The position numbers were made by a program, and so were the translations under genes. Of a stretch of DNA of 64,000 nucleotides, positions 8,645 to 19,296 are shown in pieces. The stretch spans positions 1-64,000 of the forward strand of contig NZ_JAGIAW010000003.1 of assembly GCF_017744655.1 (NCBI RefSeq), written 5' to 3'. The stretch is from Devosia sp. (GTDB lineage: Bacteria > Pseudomonadota > Alphaproteobacteria > Rhizobiales > Devosiaceae). The notes under the pieces are model-generated. The model did no database searches. It worked only from the letters and a program-made list of their open reading frames with translations, and was not told the DNA's origin. Position 1 is the first letter of the stretch. Each line of letters starts with the position of its first letter.

Positions 8645-11440
8645 TCAACCATTCGCGGTCTTCTTTTCCTCCGGCCGCTCGAACACGTCCATCAGCGCAC
8701 CATAAATCTTCCGCTGGCGCTGTTTCACGTGAATCTTCTGGCCCGTAAGGTCGGTGACATAGAAAACGTCGACGGCTTTTTCGCCATAGGTGCCGATATG
8801 GGCGGAGCCGATGGTGAGATTGAGGTCAGAGATTTCGCGGGTCAGCGCGTAGAGAAGACCGATGCGGTCGAGGCCGGAAACCTCGATGACAGTGAATTTT
8901 TCCGAAATGGCATTGGAGACCGAAACCTGGGCCGGCAGCGCGAAAGGCTTCAAGCGCTTGTTGTGCCGCGATTCCTTGCCCAGATCGATCAGCACGGTCC
9001 GCTTGCCCTGCAGCAGTTGCTTAACCGTATCGATAATGCGGGTCGCCCGAACCTTTTCGTCCTCGTCGGAGGTGAAGGAGCGGCGCAGCCTGAACGTGTC
9101 GATGGCGCGGCCGTCGCGGGTCGAAAAAATCTGGGCGCCGATAATGGAGGCGTCCTGCATGGTGCAGGCGCCGGCGATCAGCGAGAGCAGGCGCGGGTGG
9201 TCCGGCGTATAGAAGCTGACCTCGGTAATACCTTCAAACGCTTTCACCCGGATCGAGCCGGCAAAAGGCTGGCCGGCTTCGTCGGCCTGCCGGATCATGC
9301 GGGCATGTTCGATCTGCAATTCGGGCTCGGCGCGCAGCCAATAGTGGTCGTAATGGCGCGCCGCATAGGCTTCGACATCAGCCGGTGCCCATTTGGTGAG
9401 GGCATTCGCGAGTGCTTCCTTGGCGGCCTGTACCCGGTCGGATTGGCTGACCTGGCTGTGACCGCCCGAAAGCAGCGGTTCGGTCGCATAGTAGAGCGCG
9501 CGCAGCAGCGAACCCTTCCAGCCGGTCCATGTGCCCGGGCCCACCGCGCGGATATCGCAGGCGGTGAGGATCATCAGCAGGGCGAGGCGCTGGGGCGATT
9601 GCACCACATCGGCAAAGGCCTTGGCCGTTTCCGGATCCTGAATATCTCGGGCCTGGGCGATTTCGCTCATGAGGAGATGAAACTCGATGAGCCACGAAAC
9701 GGTGTCGGTTTCGGCCGCATTGAGGCCAAAGCGCGGGCAGAGTTTTTTGGCAATGCGGGCGCCGGCAATGGAGTGATCCTCGGGCCGACCCTTGGCGATG
9801 TCGTGAAGGAACAGCGCGACGTAGAGAAGCCGCGTGTCGTTGAGCTGCGGCAGCAGTTCGTGGGTCAGCGGCAGTTCTTGACGAAGACCGCCATTGGCGA
9901 TGTCGGCCATGCAGCCGACGGCGCGGATCAGATGCTCGTCCACCGTATAGTGGTGGTACATGTTGAACTGCATCAGCGCGACGATCTTGCCGAAATCGGG
10001 CACGAATTTGCCGAGCACGCCGCTCTCGTTCATCTGGCGCAGGATGCGCTCGACATAGAGCGGGCTGGTCAGAATGGTCAGGAAATAGCCATTGGCCTTA
10101 GGGTCATTCCTGAGCTTGTTGTCGATCAGGCGCAGGCTATCGCGAATGTGCTTGATAGCGTCGGGGTGGAACAGAAGCTCCTCGCGGCCCGCCACCATGA
10201 ACATTTTTATGAGATTGACCGGGTCCTTCTCGAAGGCATCCGGGGTCGCGATATTGAGGCGGCCGGTATCGATGACGAAATCGGTCTCGCCCTTGATCTT
10301 GGTCTTGCCCGTGCGGAAGGGAGCCAGCACGCGACCGACGAGATCCATATCCTTGGCGTGGCGGAATTCGAGGCTGGCGCAGATGATGCGGGTGAGATCG
10401 CCGACATCTTTGGCGACGAGGAAATAGCGCTTCATGAAGCGCTCGACGCCCAGCATGCCGATACGCTCGGCATAGCCCATGCGACGGGCAAGGTCGGGCT
10501 GCACGTCGAAAGTCAGCTTTTCTTCGGCGCGATGGGTGACGAAGTGGAGGTGGCAGCGCACCGCCCACAAAAAGTCTTCGGCGCGCTGGAAGAGACGATA
10601 TTCGGCGTCGGTGAGGACGCCCTTGGCGACCAGCTCATGGCTGGTCTTGACCTGATAAAAATACTTGCCGATCCAGAAGAGCGTGTTGAGGTCACGCAGA
10701 CCGCCCTTGCCGTCCTTGATATTGGGCTCGACGACATAGCGGGTATTGCCCATCTGCCGGTGGCGCTCGTCGCGCTCGGCCATTTTGGCGGCGATGAACT
10801 CCGGGCCCGTCTTGGGCATGATCTCGGTTTCGAAGCGCTTTACGAGATTGTCGAAGAGCGACTTGTCGCCCGTCAGGAAGCGCGCTTCGAGCGTGGCGGT
10901 GCGCACGGTCATGTCGGCGCGGGCCATGCGGATGCATTCGTCCACCGAACGGACGGCGTGGCCAACCTTCTGGCCGAGGTCCCAGAGCATGTAGAGAATA
11001 TATTCGGTGACCTGCTCGCCCCAGGGCGTCTGCTTATAGGGCAGGATGAAGAGGAGATCGATGTCCGAACCCGGCGCCAGCGTGCCGCGGCCATAGCCGC
11101 CGACGGCGGAGAGGGCGATGGCTTCAGCACCGGAGGGATTGTCGACCGGGTAAACGCGCGTCGTCGCAAAAAGATAGACGGCGGTGATGATCTCGTCTTC
11201 GGCCGAACAGAGGTTTTGCGCGCAACGTGTGCCTTTGTTGGTCGCGATCAGTTCTGCTTCGGCATCCCTGCGGGCCTCGGCCAGGGTCTGGCGCATATGC
11301 GTCAGAACCGCCGTTCGGGCGGCAGGGGATTTGGCGGGTTGATCGCCGACAAACGCGTCGAGTTCGGCGAGAATAGTCTCGGCCGTCTTGAGCACGAAAT
11401 GCGCTTTTCGCGGTCTGGCTTCAGCGTCGACGAGCGTCAT
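8645..11440 (-). CDS. glnD: PII uridylyltransferase/uridylyl-removing enzyme
   Basis: Nitrogen sensor that adds or removes UMP on PII proteins according to glutamine. Domains in order: nucleotidyltransferase with GSDIDLLF (Asp126 and Asp128 as metal ligands), a GlnD linker region, an HD hydrolase domain (His546-Asp547 in [10 protein letters not shown]), and two C-terminal ACT domains (about 720-920). It is 931 residues long, as usual in alphaproteobacteria. Its start overlaps the end of mutS by 20 nt. A parS-like site lies in its last coding part (8721-8736, codons for KIHVKQ). Confidence 0.97.
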   Translation of the reverse strand: MTLVDAEARPRKAHFVLKTAETILAELDAFVGDQPAKSPAARTAVLTHMRQTLAEARRDAEAELIATNKGTRCAQNLCSAEDEIITAVYLFATTRVYPVDNPSGAEAIALSAVGGYGRGTLAPGSDIDLLFILPYKQTPWGEQVTEYILYMLWDLGQKVGHAVRSVDECIRMARADMTVRTATLEARFLTGDKSLFDNLVKRFETEIMPKTGPEFIAAKMAERDERHRQMGNTRYVVEPNIKDGKGGLRDLNTLFWIGKYFYQVKTSHELVAKGVLTDAEYRLFQRAEDFLWAVRCHLHFVTHRAEEKLTFDVQPDLARRMGYAERIGMLGVERFMKRYFLVAKDVGDLTRIICASLEFRHAKDMDLVGRVLAPFRTGKTKIKGETDFVIDTGRLNIATPDAFEKDPVNLIKMFMVAGREELLFHPDAIKHIRDSLRLIDNKLRNDPKANGYFLTILTSPLYVERILRQMNESGVLGKFVPDFGKIVALMQFNMYHHYTVDEHLIRAVGCMADIANGGLRQELPLTHELLPQLNDTRLLYVALFLHDIAKGRPEDHSIAGARIAKKLCPRFGLNAAETDTVSWLIEFHLLMSEIAQARDIQDPETAKAFADVVQSPQRLALLMILTACDIRAVGPGTWTGWKGSLLRALYYATEPLLSGGHSQVSQSDRVQAAKEALANALTKWAPADVEAYAARHYDHYWLRAEPELQIEHARMIRQADEAGQPFAGSIRVKAFEGITEVSFYTPDHPRLLSLIAGACTMQDASIIGAQIFSTRDGRAIDTFRLRRSFTSDEDEKVRATRIIDTVKQLLQGKRTVLIDLGKESRHNKRLKPFALPAQVSVSNAISEKFTVIEVSGLDRIGLLYALTREISDLNLTIGSAHIGTYGEKAVDVFYVTDLTGQKIHVKQRQRKIYGALMDVFERPEEKKTANG
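8721..8736 (+). promoter_or_regulatory. parS-like ParB site 1 (inside glnD)
   Basis: TGTTTCACGTGAATCT matches the parS consensus TGTTTCACGTGAAACA at 14 of 16 positions. It lies within glnD and shares the T at position 14 with the other five copies in this window. Confidence 0.6.
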
Positions 11441-14135
11441 CGCGGAGTTTCTTCAATTCGTAGAGCGCTTCGATGGCTTGCTTGGGCGTCATATCGTCGG
11501 GGCGGACGGCGTCGAGCGCTTCGTGGATGGGGTCCTTGCTCTTCGGCGCCGGGGCGGGCTGATGGGCAAAGAGCGGCAAATCGTCTAGCACGCTGGCTTT
11601 CTGGCTGGAAGAGGCGGTGCCGGCCGAGCGCTGCTCGAGCACATCGAGCACTTGCTTGGCGCGGTTGATGACCGGATCGGGGAGACCGGCAAGCCGGGCC
11701 ACCTGAATGCCATAGGAGCGATCGGCGGCGCCGGGGCCGACTTCATGCAGGAAGACAACTTCGCCTTCCCATTCGCGCACCTTCATCGTGACATTGGCGA
11801 CGCGGGACAGCGTTTTCGCAAGGCTGGTCAGTTCATGGAAGTGGGTCGCAAAGAGCGCGCGGCAACCGGTGGTTTCATGCAGGGCTTCGACGGAAGCCCA
11901 GGCGATGGAGAGACCATCAAAAGTCGCGGTGCCGCGGCCGATTTCATCGAGAACCACGAGCGAGTGACGGGTTGCGCGATTGAGGATGGCAGCCGTCTCG
12001 ACCATTTCGACCATGAAGGTCGAGCGGCCGTGAGCGATATCATCGCTGGCACCGACGCGGGAGAAGAGCCTGTCCACCACGCCAATATGGGCGCTTTCGG
12101 CCGGTACGAAACAACCCATCTGCGCCAGGATGGCGATCAGCGCATTCTGGCGGAGGAAGGTCGACTTACCGCCCATATTGGGGCCAGTGACCAGCCACAG
12201 CTTGCCGCCGCCGGCATCTTCGCTACCCGAGAGATCGGCGTCATTGGCCACAAAGCTTTGGCCTTCGGCCCTTACCATTTGTTCCACGACCGGATGGCGC
12301 CCGCCGACAATGGCGAAAGCAAGGCTGTCGTCGACCTGGGGGCGGCAATAGAAGCGCGTGGCGGACACTTCGGCGAGAGCGGTGGTGACGTCGAGCTCGG
12401 CGAGGGCATCAGCGAGGCCCTGCAATTCGCCGGTGCGGGCGAGCACGTCTTCCCGGAGGCGGGTGAAGATACCGAGTTCGATTTCGAGCGCCGCTTCATG
12501 CGCCTTGGCGATGCGGCCTTCGAGTTCGGCCAGTTCCGTCGTCGTAAAACGCATGGCATTGGCCAGCGTCTGGCGATGGATGAAGATTTCTCGATGCGGC
12601 GGCTCAAGCAGCTTCTGGCCATGGCCAGCCGGGACTTCGACGAAATAGCCAAGGACGCCATTGTGCTTGATCTTGAGGGACCGGACGTCTGTCTCGTCCA
12701 TCAGCCGCGCCTGCAAGGCCGCGACCACGGCGCGGGTTTCTGAACCGAGCCCGCGTTCCTCGTCGAGCTTGCCATCATAGGCAGCACGGACAAAGCCGCC
12801 ATCTCGGGAGAGGAGAGGCAACTCGTCGTCAAGGGCAAGGCCAAGCTCGGAGGCAAGGGGAAGCGGAGCGGCGCCGAGAGTTTTGGTCAGCCGGGACAGA
12901 ACCGCAGGCAAGTCGGGCTGGCTGTCGAGATTAGAGGCCAGCTCGAGAGCAGCAGCGACCGCTTTGCCGATGGCAGCGAGATCGCGGGGGCCACCGCGTT
13001 CGAGCGAGAGGCGGGAGAGGGCGCGGGCGAGATCGGGGGCGGCCTTCAGGTCGCCGCGGAGGCGGGCGCGGAGCAGGGGATCGCCAACCAGGCGCTCGAC
13101 GGCGTCGAGGCGGGCATTGATGGCGGACGAATCGCGCAGGGGGGCCGCAAGGCGGCTGGCCAGAAGACGGGCGCCGGGGGCGGTGACGGTCAAATCGATG
13201 GACTGGCGCAGCGAGCCCTTGGCCTGACCGCGCTGCGTTAGCAGGATTTCGAGGCTCGAACGGGTAGCGGCGTCTATGGCGAGGACGGCGTCGCTCGCCT
13301 GCAGGACCGGGCTCCGAAGTGGGGCGGTGCGGCCCTTCTGGCTTTGGTCGACATAGGCGACGAGGGCGCCCAGCGCGGAACGTCCGGCGCGGGAGAGCGC
13401 GGTGGGGTCGAAGAGATCGGCCGGGAAAGTGCGGCGGAGGAGTTGCAGGGCGACTTCGCTGTCGGCGGCTTCGGGCGCGACAGAGGTGGCGGTGGCACTC
13501 CAGGCGGGGGCGAAGAGGTGCTTTTCGACGAGCAGCTGCCGCGTGGCGTCGGTGAGCAGCAGTTCGGCCGGAGAAATGCGGGCGAGTTCGTCGGCGAGAC
13601 GTTCGGCGGGTAGGTCGGCCACAAAAGTTTCGCCGGTGGAGATGTCGGCCCACGCAAGGGCGAAGTCGGTGTCGCCGTGGCGGACCATGGCGAGGGCAGC
13701 GAGATAATTGGCCGAGCGGGCATCGAGGTGATCGTCTTCGGTCAGGGTGCCGGGGGTGACGAGGCGGACGACGTCGCGTTTGACGACCGATTTGCTGCCG
13801 CGCTTCTTGGCTTCGGCAGGGTCTTCAACCTGTTCGCAGATAGCGACGCGGTGGCCGAGTTTTATGAGCTTGTTTAGATAGTCATTGGCCGCGTGGATCG
13901 GCACGCCACACATCTGGATGTCTTCGCCCAGATGCTTGCCGCGCTTGGTGAGGACGATGCCCAGGGCGGCGCTGGCGATTTCGGCGTCTTCGAAGAAGAG
14001 CTCGTAGAAATCGCCCATGCGATAGAACAGCAGATAGCCCGGATTGACCGCCTTGATCTCGAAATACTGCGCCATCATCGGCGTCAGCGCCGCCGTGGCG
14101 GCGCTGTTCTGGGCCTCGAAAGGGGTCTGGTCCAT
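11421..14135 (-). CDS. mutS: DNA mismatch repair protein MutS
   Basis: Mismatch-recognition ATPase that starts methyl-directed mismatch repair. The mismatch-contacting Phe-x-Glu is Phe43-Tyr44-Glu45 in [12 protein letters not shown]. Walker A is [10 protein letters not shown] with Lys657, followed by the ABC signature and the family motif [20 protein letters not shown]. The C-terminal region contains the dimerisation segment. At 904 residues it is a full-length MutS1. It is the first gene of the mutS-glnD-murJ-trpS-usp run, and its last 20 nt overlap the glnD start. Confidence 0.98.
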   Translation of the reverse strand: MDQTPFEAQNSAATAALTPMMAQYFEIKAVNPGYLLFYRMGDFYELFFEDAEIASAALGIVLTKRGKHLGEDIQMCGVPIHAANDYLNKLIKLGHRVAICEQVEDPAEAKKRGSKSVVKRDVVRLVTPGTLTEDDHLDARSANYLAALAMVRHGDTDFALAWADISTGETFVADLPAERLADELARISPAELLLTDATRQLLVEKHLFAPAWSATATSVAPEAADSEVALQLLRRTFPADLFDPTALSRAGRSALGALVAYVDQSQKGRTAPLRSPVLQASDAVLAIDAATRSSLEILLTQRGQAKGSLRQSIDLTVTAPGARLLASRLAAPLRDSSAINARLDAVERLVGDPLLRARLRGDLKAAPDLARALSRLSLERGGPRDLAAIGKAVAAALELASNLDSQPDLPAVLSRLTKTLGAAPLPLASELGLALDDELPLLSRDGGFVRAAYDGKLDEERGLGSETRAVVAALQARLMDETDVRSLKIKHNGVLGYFVEVPAGHGQKLLEPPHREIFIHRQTLANAMRFTTTELAELEGRIAKAHEAALEIELGIFTRLREDVLARTGELQGLADALAELDVTTALAEVSATRFYCRPQVDDSLAFAIVGGRHPVVEQMVRAEGQSFVANDADLSGSEDAGGGKLWLVTGPNMGGKSTFLRQNALIAILAQMGCFVPAESAHIGVVDRLFSRVGASDDIAHGRSTFMVEMVETAAILNRATRHSLVVLDEIGRGTATFDGLSIAWASVEALHETTGCRALFATHFHELTSLAKTLSRVANVTMKVREWEGEVVFLHEVGPGAADRSYGIQVARLAGLPDPVINRAKQVLDVLEQRSAGTASSSQKASVLDDLPLFAHQPAPAPKSKDPIHEALDAVRPDDMTPKQAIEALYELKKLRDDARRR

Positions 14136-14225
14136 GGGCTCGGCTAATTCGGGGCAAAGGAAGCGCCGAGATTAAGACCTTGAGGTTAAGAAGCCAACTC
14201 CTTCGCTTTGAGTTTGCCCGGCTGT

Positions 14226-15050
14226 TTATGCGTGCGGCATGTCGCGGATCATGGAGGCGGAGGCGACCGTCTGCCGATAAAGGTGCCAGGTGGCATGACC
14301 CAGAATGGGCAAGATGACCGCCAGACCCACAAACAGGGTCAGCGCACCCACAAAGACCGAAACGCCGACGATAACACCCCAGACGAGCATGGGGATAAGA
14401 TTGCGCATCACCGCCCGAAACGAGGTTTCGACCGCCACATAGGCGCCGACATCGCGATCGAGCAGCAGCGGGAAGGCGACGACGGAGGTGCAAAGCACGA
14501 CGAGGGCAAAGCAGGCGCCGATTGCTGTGCCGATGATGGCGAGTGTCATGCCGCCGGGTTCGGCAAAGACCTGGGCGAAGAGGCCCTGGAAACTCTGCGG
14601 TGGCGTGGAGCCGAAGAGGCTTTCGTAGAGGGCCTGGGCGCTGGTGAGCCAGAGGGTGAAGAGCACGAAAAGCATGGCGCCAACGGCGAGGATGCTGCCG
14701 ATGGCGGGGGAGCGGATGACGTTCACGGCATCGCGCCAGGATGGGTCTTCGCCCATTTCACGCCGCCGCGAGATTTCATAGAGCGGCAGGGCGGCAATGG
14801 GGCCGATGAGGGCAAAGCCGCCGATCAGCGGATAGAGCAGGGGCCAGGTGTAAAAGCCGTTCATCCAGACGGTGAGGACTATGCCGATGATCGGATAGAT
14901 CAGCATCAGCACGACATAGTGGCTGGGCTTGGCCCAGAAATCCTCGGCGCCGCGCCGGAGGGCAATCATCAGATCGCTCACAGTGATGGTTTGGATGACG
15001 GGCATATCCAGCTTGTCGCCGGCGCCGGTCATGACGTGCATATGGGCCAT
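14226..15050 (-). CDS. DUF2189 family membrane protein
   Basis: Integral membrane protein of 274 residues, function unknown, resembling the DUF2189 family (COG5473). About six hydrophobic helices are visible, such as VVLMLIYPIIGIVLTVW, LLYPLIGGFALIGPIAALPL and FALVVLCTSVVAFPLLL. The conserved element between helices 2 and 3 is LYEISRRREMGEDPSW. It lies 90 nt upstream of mutS on the same strand, with its own likely promoter. A second in-frame ATG two codons later is also possible as the start. Confidence 0.8.
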   Translation of the reverse strand: MAHMHVMTGAGDKLDMPVIQTITVSDLMIALRRGAEDFWAKPSHYVVLMLIYPIIGIVLTVWMNGFYTWPLLYPLIGGFALIGPIAALPLYEISRRREMGEDPSWRDAVNVIRSPAIGSILAVGAMLFVLFTLWLTSAQALYESLFGSTPPQSFQGLFAQVFAEPGGMTLAIIGTAIGACFALVVLCTSVVAFPLLLDRDVGAYVAVETSFRAVMRNLIPMLVWGVIVGVSVFVGALTLFVGLAVILPILGHATWHLYRQTVASASMIRDMPHA

Positions 15051-15149
15051 GGCAGAACCTCCTCGTGCAAGGAAGCCGCAGAGATGCGAATTGCGAATAA
15101 CCGGCGCGAGACGCAGAGACTGCGACCCCTAAACAAGCAAAGCCTACGC

Positions 15150-15180
15150 CCCAGGCGGGGGCTTGTCGCCCCCGCCTGGG
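15150..15180 (-). terminator. Strong hairpin after metY
   Basis: Perfect 13-bp GC-rich stem (15150-15162 with 15168-15180, loop TTGTC) 10 nt past the metY stop. On the metY strand no clear T-run follows the hairpin; the T-rich stretch lies before it. It is therefore either an atypical terminator or an mRNA 3'-end protector. Confidence 0.5.
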
Positions 15181-15190
15181 AAAATTGTGA

Positions 15191-16462
15191 TCACGCCTTG
15201 GCGAGAGCCTGTTCGATATCGGCAATGATGTCGTCGATATGCTCGATGCCGACCGAGATGCGAACGAGGTCTTCGGAGACACCGGCCTTTTTCAGCTCTT
15301 CAGGCGAAAGCTGGCGATGGGTGGTCGAGGCCGGGTGGCAGGCGAGCGATTTTGCGTCGCCGATATTGACGAGGCGCAGGATCATTTGCAGCGCGTCGAT
15401 GAAGCGGCCGCCGGCTTCCTTGCCGCCCTCGATGCCAAACGACAAAATACCCGAGCCGGAGCCCTTCGAGATCTTCTTGGCCACGGCGTTGTAGGGGCTA
15501 TCCGGCAGGCCGGCATAGTTGACCCACTGCACCTTGGGATGGCTCTTGAGATAGTTCGCGACCTTTAGCGCATTTTCCGAGTGACGCTCGATGCGGAGGC
15601 CGAGGGTTTCGAGGCCCTGCAGGATCTGGAAAGCGTTGAACGGGGAAATGGCGGCGCCGGTATTGCGCAGCGGCACGACGCGGGCACGGCCGATATAGGC
15701 TGCCGGGCCCAAAGCCTCGGTATAGACGACGCCGTGATAGGACGGGTCGGGCTCATTGAGAACCGGGAAGCGCTTTGCATTGGCCTTCCAGTCGAATTTG
15801 CCGCTGTCGACGATGATGCCGCCGATGGAGGTGCCGTGGCCGCCGATATACTTTGTCAGCGAATGAACCACGATATCGGCGCCGAAATCGAAGGGGCGGG
15901 TCAGATAGGGCGTCGCCACAGTGTTGTCGACGATAACAGGCACGCCATGGCGATGGGCGATCTCGGCGATTTTTTGAATATCGACGACGTTGCCGGCCGG
16001 GTTGCCGATGGACTCGAGGAAGATGGCCTTGGTGTTTTCGTCGATGGCCTTTTCAAAACCCTCGTAGTCGTCGTGCGCGACGAGGCGGGCTTCGATGCCC
16101 TGGCGCGGGAAGGAATGCACGAAGAGATTGTAGGTGCCGCCATAGAGCTGGGCGACCGAAACGATATTGTCGCCGACGCCGGCTATGGTCTGGATGGCAT
16201 AGGTGATGGCGGCCATGCCCGAGGCGAGGGCCAGGCCGGCAATGCCGCCTTCAAGCTCGGCGACGCGCGCTTCGAGCACGGCGGTCGTCGGGTTCATGAT
16301 GCGGGTATAGATATTGCCGGCGACCTTGAGATCGAAGAGATCGGCGCCGTGCTGGGTATTGTCGAAAGTGTATGAGGTCGTCTGATAGATCGGCACGGCC
16401 GCGGCCTTTGTGGTGGCCTCCGATTCATAGCCGTGATGCAGGGCGATCGATTCCAGTTTCAT
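15191..16462 (-). CDS. metY: O-acetylhomoserine sulfhydrylase (MetY type)
   Basis: PLP-dependent Cys/Met-metabolism enzyme that makes homocysteine (or methionine) from O-acetylhomoserine and a sulfur donor. The PLP lysine is Lys204 in [10 protein letters not shown]. The early YTRIMNPTT and the C-terminal [13 protein letters not shown] are typical of this branch. It has 423 residues from the ATG at 16462, with AGGAG 9-10 nt upstream. The frame continues further upstream but without family similarity. The long leader (16463-16690) includes a bulged hairpin at about 16613-16633 but no riboswitch I recognise. Confidence 0.93.
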   Translation of the reverse strand: MKLESIALHHGYESEATTKAAAVPIYQTTSYTFDNTQHGADLFDLKVAGNIYTRIMNPTTAVLEARVAELEGGIAGLALASGMAAITYAIQTIAGVGDNIVSVAQLYGGTYNLFVHSFPRQGIEARLVAHDDYEGFEKAIDENTKAIFLESIGNPAGNVVDIQKIAEIAHRHGVPVIVDNTVATPYLTRPFDFGADIVVHSLTKYIGGHGTSIGGIIVDSGKFDWKANAKRFPVLNEPDPSYHGVVYTEALGPAAYIGRARVVPLRNTGAAISPFNAFQILQGLETLGLRIERHSENALKVANYLKSHPKVQWVNYAGLPDSPYNAVAKKISKGSGSGILSFGIEGGKEAGGRFIDALQMILRLVNIGDAKSLACHPASTTHRQLSPEELKKAGVSEDLVRISVGIEHIDDIIADIEQALAKA

Positions 16463-16711
16463 TTTTTGGGGCTCCTCTTGTCCACGCATGGCCAGATTCC
16501 GCGGCGGCTGGCGAAAAGACAAGGCGCGGCGGAGATAAGTCGTTCTCCGGGTTTGAGATTTTTTGGAATGCTTTGGGTGAAGCGGGGTATTATGGCGCCA
16601 TAGAGTCCTGGTCCCGCCAGCTTTTGCTGCGGGATTGTCTTTGGTGGACGGACCCCGGAGCGGCATTCGCCTCGAAGTTTTTTTGGTAGATGAAGCGGAT
16701 ACCGCTCTGCC

Positions 16712-16771
16712 GCCATTCGAGCGCAGCTCTCATGGCCTTCTCACCTAATTTCGCTCCACTGGAACGAAATT
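16712..16771. repeat. Double-hairpin repeat, family E copy 3
   Basis: It starts with CGCCATTCGAGC-GC-AGCTC, nearly the same as copy 1 at 471. A second hairpin follows (arms 16747-16757 and 16761-16771, loop ACT, one mismatch). It is upstream of metY. Confidence 0.7.
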
Positions 16772-16985
16772 GCCTGCGGCACGGTTCGAAGTTTTCGGGC
16801 GGGAACTATCGGCGACTTTTGATCGCTCGTCGCAAGCGGCCAGCCCCGAACGTGCATGGGAGACGATCCCCTGCAGGGCCCCCTCGCTACTGTCGTCTGC
16901 AGACCGTCCATGCGAGGTTGGATGGGGCTATTATGAGGGCATAAGTGAGGGAGGGGATAAGATGGATAGATTGGTGAGTACCGAT

Positions 16986-17104
16986 CCACCCCCTCCCGGC
17001 CTCCCCCATCAAGGGGGAGGTGAAGGGACTGCGGTCCAGGCTAGACCGCGCCACGCACTCGATACGACACCTCCCCCTTGATGGGGGAGGATGGGAGGGG
17101 GTGG
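16986..17104. repeat. Palindromic element, family B copy 1
   Basis: A 119-bp inverted pair. The outer arms are CACCCCCTCCCGGCC-like and its inverse. The inner hairpins are built on CTCCCCCATCAAGGGGGAG and its mirror CTCCCCCTTGATGGGGGAG. The centre is an unrelated 40-nt spacer. Nearly the same arms recur at 50559-50675 and 51783-51902. Confidence 0.8.
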
Positions 17105-17158
17105 CGGCAGGCCCCGGCTAGGTGGTGAGCCCCAGCCACATCATTGAGAAGTGAAGTG

Positions 17159-17179
17159 TCCTCGGGTCAAGCCCGAGGA
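17159..17179. repeat. Short palindrome, family D copy 2
   Basis: Hairpin TCCTCGGG-TCAAG-CCCGAGGA followed by TGACG, the same frame as 5343-5370 and 34974-34996 with different arms. It lies just past the xynB stop. Confidence 0.55.
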
Positions 17180-17211
17180 TGACGTGCGGTGGGTTGGGGA
17201 GGCGTAATGGT

Positions 17212-18843
17212 TTACGCCTTGCCGACCAGGCTATCGATCTCATAACGATCCGAGGGATCGTGCTGGGGGCGATAGGTAAAATAGTCGAAGGTGGCGGGGC
17301 TGGCGGTGCCGTTGAGGTCGTGGGCCGCGACGCCGACAAAGGCACCCGTAAAGCTGCCGTGGGCCTGGTGGCCACCGCATTCGTCGGAGAGAATCGAGGC
17401 ATCGAGCACGGGGCCTATGGATTGCAGGTCCTGGCCCTCGAGGGCGTAGAAGAACTGCAGCTTTCTGCCGCGAATGGTGAGGGCGAGCTTGACCTTGCCG
17501 GTATTGGGAATCTGGACCGGAGCCGCGGGGAAGGTCAGGTTGCCATCGGGCCAGGAGACTTCCGAGTTCATTATAAGAAGTTCGCGCTGGCCATCGGAAT
17601 GGGCCGTTACCGCCAGATAGAAGAAATTGTAGCGGCTGTAATAGGCCGTGAGGCCGGCCATGGTGCGTTCGTCGGTGGCGGCGAAATCGACCACGGTTTC
17701 GGCATCATAGGAGAAATGCTGCTGGCGGCGGGCGACAAGGGCCTGTTCAAACCACGAGCCGATGGATTCGCGGCCGAAGAGGGTCAGCTTGCCGGCTTCG
17801 GTCTTGAAGATGCGCTCGGTTTCGGGCGTGCGTAGCCACTGGAAGTCGATCGGCAGGCCGTTTTCGAACGTGTAGCGGCGCTCAGCAAAATACTTCTGTT
17901 CGTCGCGGGTGCCGGGCACTTCGACGTGGAGGGACGGCACCGGGCCGTTCTTTACGTAGAGCCAATCGTCGTCGCCCCAATAGGCCTCTTGAATCGCCGT
18001 TTCGCGGCCAAGGACGCAGCGGCGCTCTTGGGTGGTGGGGCGACCGGTGAGATGCACGAGATAGGTTTTGCCCTCGGGCGTTTCGACGATGTCGCCATGG
18101 CCGGCACGCTGCAAGGGCGCGAGCGGGGCGTCCTTGGAGGTCAGAATGTGTTTCTGCGGATGGGTTTCGTATTGCCCATCGATGGTGCGCGAGCGGGCAA
18201 AGGTGCAGGCGTGGTCATAAGCCGTGCCGCCTTCGGCGGTCAGCAGATAATACCAGCCATTGCGCTTGTAGAGATGCGGGCCTTCGACGAGTTTCAGGTC
18301 GGTGCCCTGATAGATATTAGTGATCGGACCGACGAGCTTGCCGGCCTTGGGATCGAATTCCTGGAGAGCAATGCCGGCAAAAAGCAGCGGCCGGCGGCGA
18401 TGGTCCCACAGCATGTTGACGAACCACTTCTTGCCGTCGTCATCGTGGAAAAGGGAGGGGTCAAAGCCCGAGGAATTGACATAAATCGGATCGGACCACG
18501 GGCCTTCGATGTTGTCGGCCCAGACGATGTAATTGTGGGCGTCCTTGAAGGAGCCGTCCTTGCGCTTGACGTCGGTATAGACGAGCCAGAACTTTTCGCC
18601 GTCATGCGTCAAACAGGGGGCCCAGACACCGCAGCTGTCGGGATCGCCGCGCATGTCGAGCTGGCTTTTTCGCGTAAGGGGCCGGGTGATCAGGTCCCAG
18701 TTTGCCAGATCCTTCGAATGATGGATCTGCACGCCCGGATACCACTCGAAGGTGGAGGTGGCGATGTAATAGTCGTCGCCGACGCGCAGGATCGAGGGAT
18801 CGGGATTAAAGCCCGGCAGGATGGGATTTGTCAGTTGCGGCAT
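17212..18843 (-). CDS. xynB: GH43 beta-xylosidase
   Basis: Glycoside hydrolase family 43 enzyme releasing xylose from xylo-oligosaccharides, 543 residues. The three acidic catalytic positions of the five-bladed propeller are visible: Asp15 (FNPDPS), Asp128 (SGFDPSLF) and Glu187 (LVEGPHLYK). Their spacing matches the Selenomonas beta-xylosidase. A C-terminal beta-sandwich (about 325-540) completes the protein. No signal peptide is seen, so it should act in the cytoplasm on imported oligosaccharides. It is the last gene of the xylB-xylA-GNAT-xynB run, 9 nt after the GNAT gene. Confidence 0.94.
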   Translation of the reverse strand: MPQLTNPILPGFNPDPSILRVGDDYYIATSTFEWYPGVQIHHSKDLANWDLITRPLTRKSQLDMRGDPDSCGVWAPCLTHDGEKFWLVYTDVKRKDGSFKDAHNYIVWADNIEGPWSDPIYVNSSGFDPSLFHDDDGKKWFVNMLWDHRRRPLLFAGIALQEFDPKAGKLVGPITNIYQGTDLKLVEGPHLYKRNGWYYLLTAEGGTAYDHACTFARSRTIDGQYETHPQKHILTSKDAPLAPLQRAGHGDIVETPEGKTYLVHLTGRPTTQERRCVLGRETAIQEAYWGDDDWLYVKNGPVPSLHVEVPGTRDEQKYFAERRYTFENGLPIDFQWLRTPETERIFKTEAGKLTLFGRESIGSWFEQALVARRQQHFSYDAETVVDFAATDERTMAGLTAYYSRYNFFYLAVTAHSDGQRELLIMNSEVSWPDGNLTFPAAPVQIPNTGKVKLALTIRGRKLQFFYALEGQDLQSIGPVLDASILSDECGGHQAHGSFTGAFVGVAAHDLNGTASPATFDYFTYRPQHDPSDRYEIDSLVGKA

Positions 18844-18852
18844 GACAGTGTC

Positions 18853-19296
18853 CTAGGAGGTCGGCAGGTTCCGCCGGTATTGAATGAAGCCCGAGCGCTG
18901 CGCGACCTTGTCGTAGAGGGCGCGCGCCGTGGCATTGGATTCTTGGGTGAGCCAATAGACGCGCGAGCTGCCCTTGGCAGTGGCATCGGCGGCGACATGG
19001 TCGATCAGTGCGCTCCCAAAACCTTGGCCGCGGCCTTCGGGCGCGACAAAGAGGTCTTGCAGGTAGCAGGTATCAGCGATGGTCCAGTTGTGGCGGTGAT
19101 AAATCCAATGCACCAGCCCAACCGGCACGCCATCCTGGAGCGCCAGGGCGCCCCAGGTGGGTTCAGTGGGATCGAGCAGACGCGACCAGGTCGAGGCATA
19201 GATCTCGTTGGGGAGGACGGTTTCGTAGAAGGCCAAATAGGCCTTCCACAATTGCGTCCATGCTTCCCGGTCGGCGGGCTCGATCGGGCGGATCAT
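18853..19296 (-). CDS. GNAT-family N-acetyltransferase in the xylose operon
   Basis: GNAT acetyltransferase of 147 residues. The acetyl-CoA-binding loop is visible as LFVAPEGRGQGFGSALIDHV, and the C-terminal NATARALYDKVAQRSGF is typical. Its ATG overlaps the xylA stop by one base (TGATG), and xynB starts 9 nt later, so it is a fixed member of the operon. A TTG one codon upstream (19299) is an alternative start. Substrate unknown; a sugar-linked role is inferred only from position. Confidence 0.85.
   Translation of the reverse strand: MIRPIEPADREAWTQLWKAYLAFYETVLPNEIYASTWSRLLDPTEPTWGALALQDGVPVGLVHWIYHRHNWTIADTCYLQDLFVAPEGRGQGFGSALIDHVAADATAKGSSRVYWLTQESNATARALYDKVAQRSGFIQYRRNLPTS

Larger units (their letters stand above)
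16463..17211. other. Gene-free interval with three repeat families
   Basis: About 750 nt between the metY start and the xynB stop, without a supportable gene. It holds the metY leader, a family E double hairpin (16712-16771), a family B element (16986-17104) and a family D palindrome (17159-17179). The rest shows nothing I can name. Confidence 0.6.

Noticed and set aside
7406..11668. A 1420-codon open frame on the plus strand
   Set aside because: It is antisense to murJ, glnD and mutS, whose products are full-length and conserved. The composition (rich in Arg, Gly, Asp, His, Glu) is what GC-rich codon bias yields on the opposite strand.
16463..16690. SAM riboswitch in the metY leader
   Set aside because: I looked for SAM-II and SAH-type patterns; only a bulged hairpin and a TATGGCGCCATA palindrome are present. 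A covariance-model search (Infernal with Rfam) would settle it.
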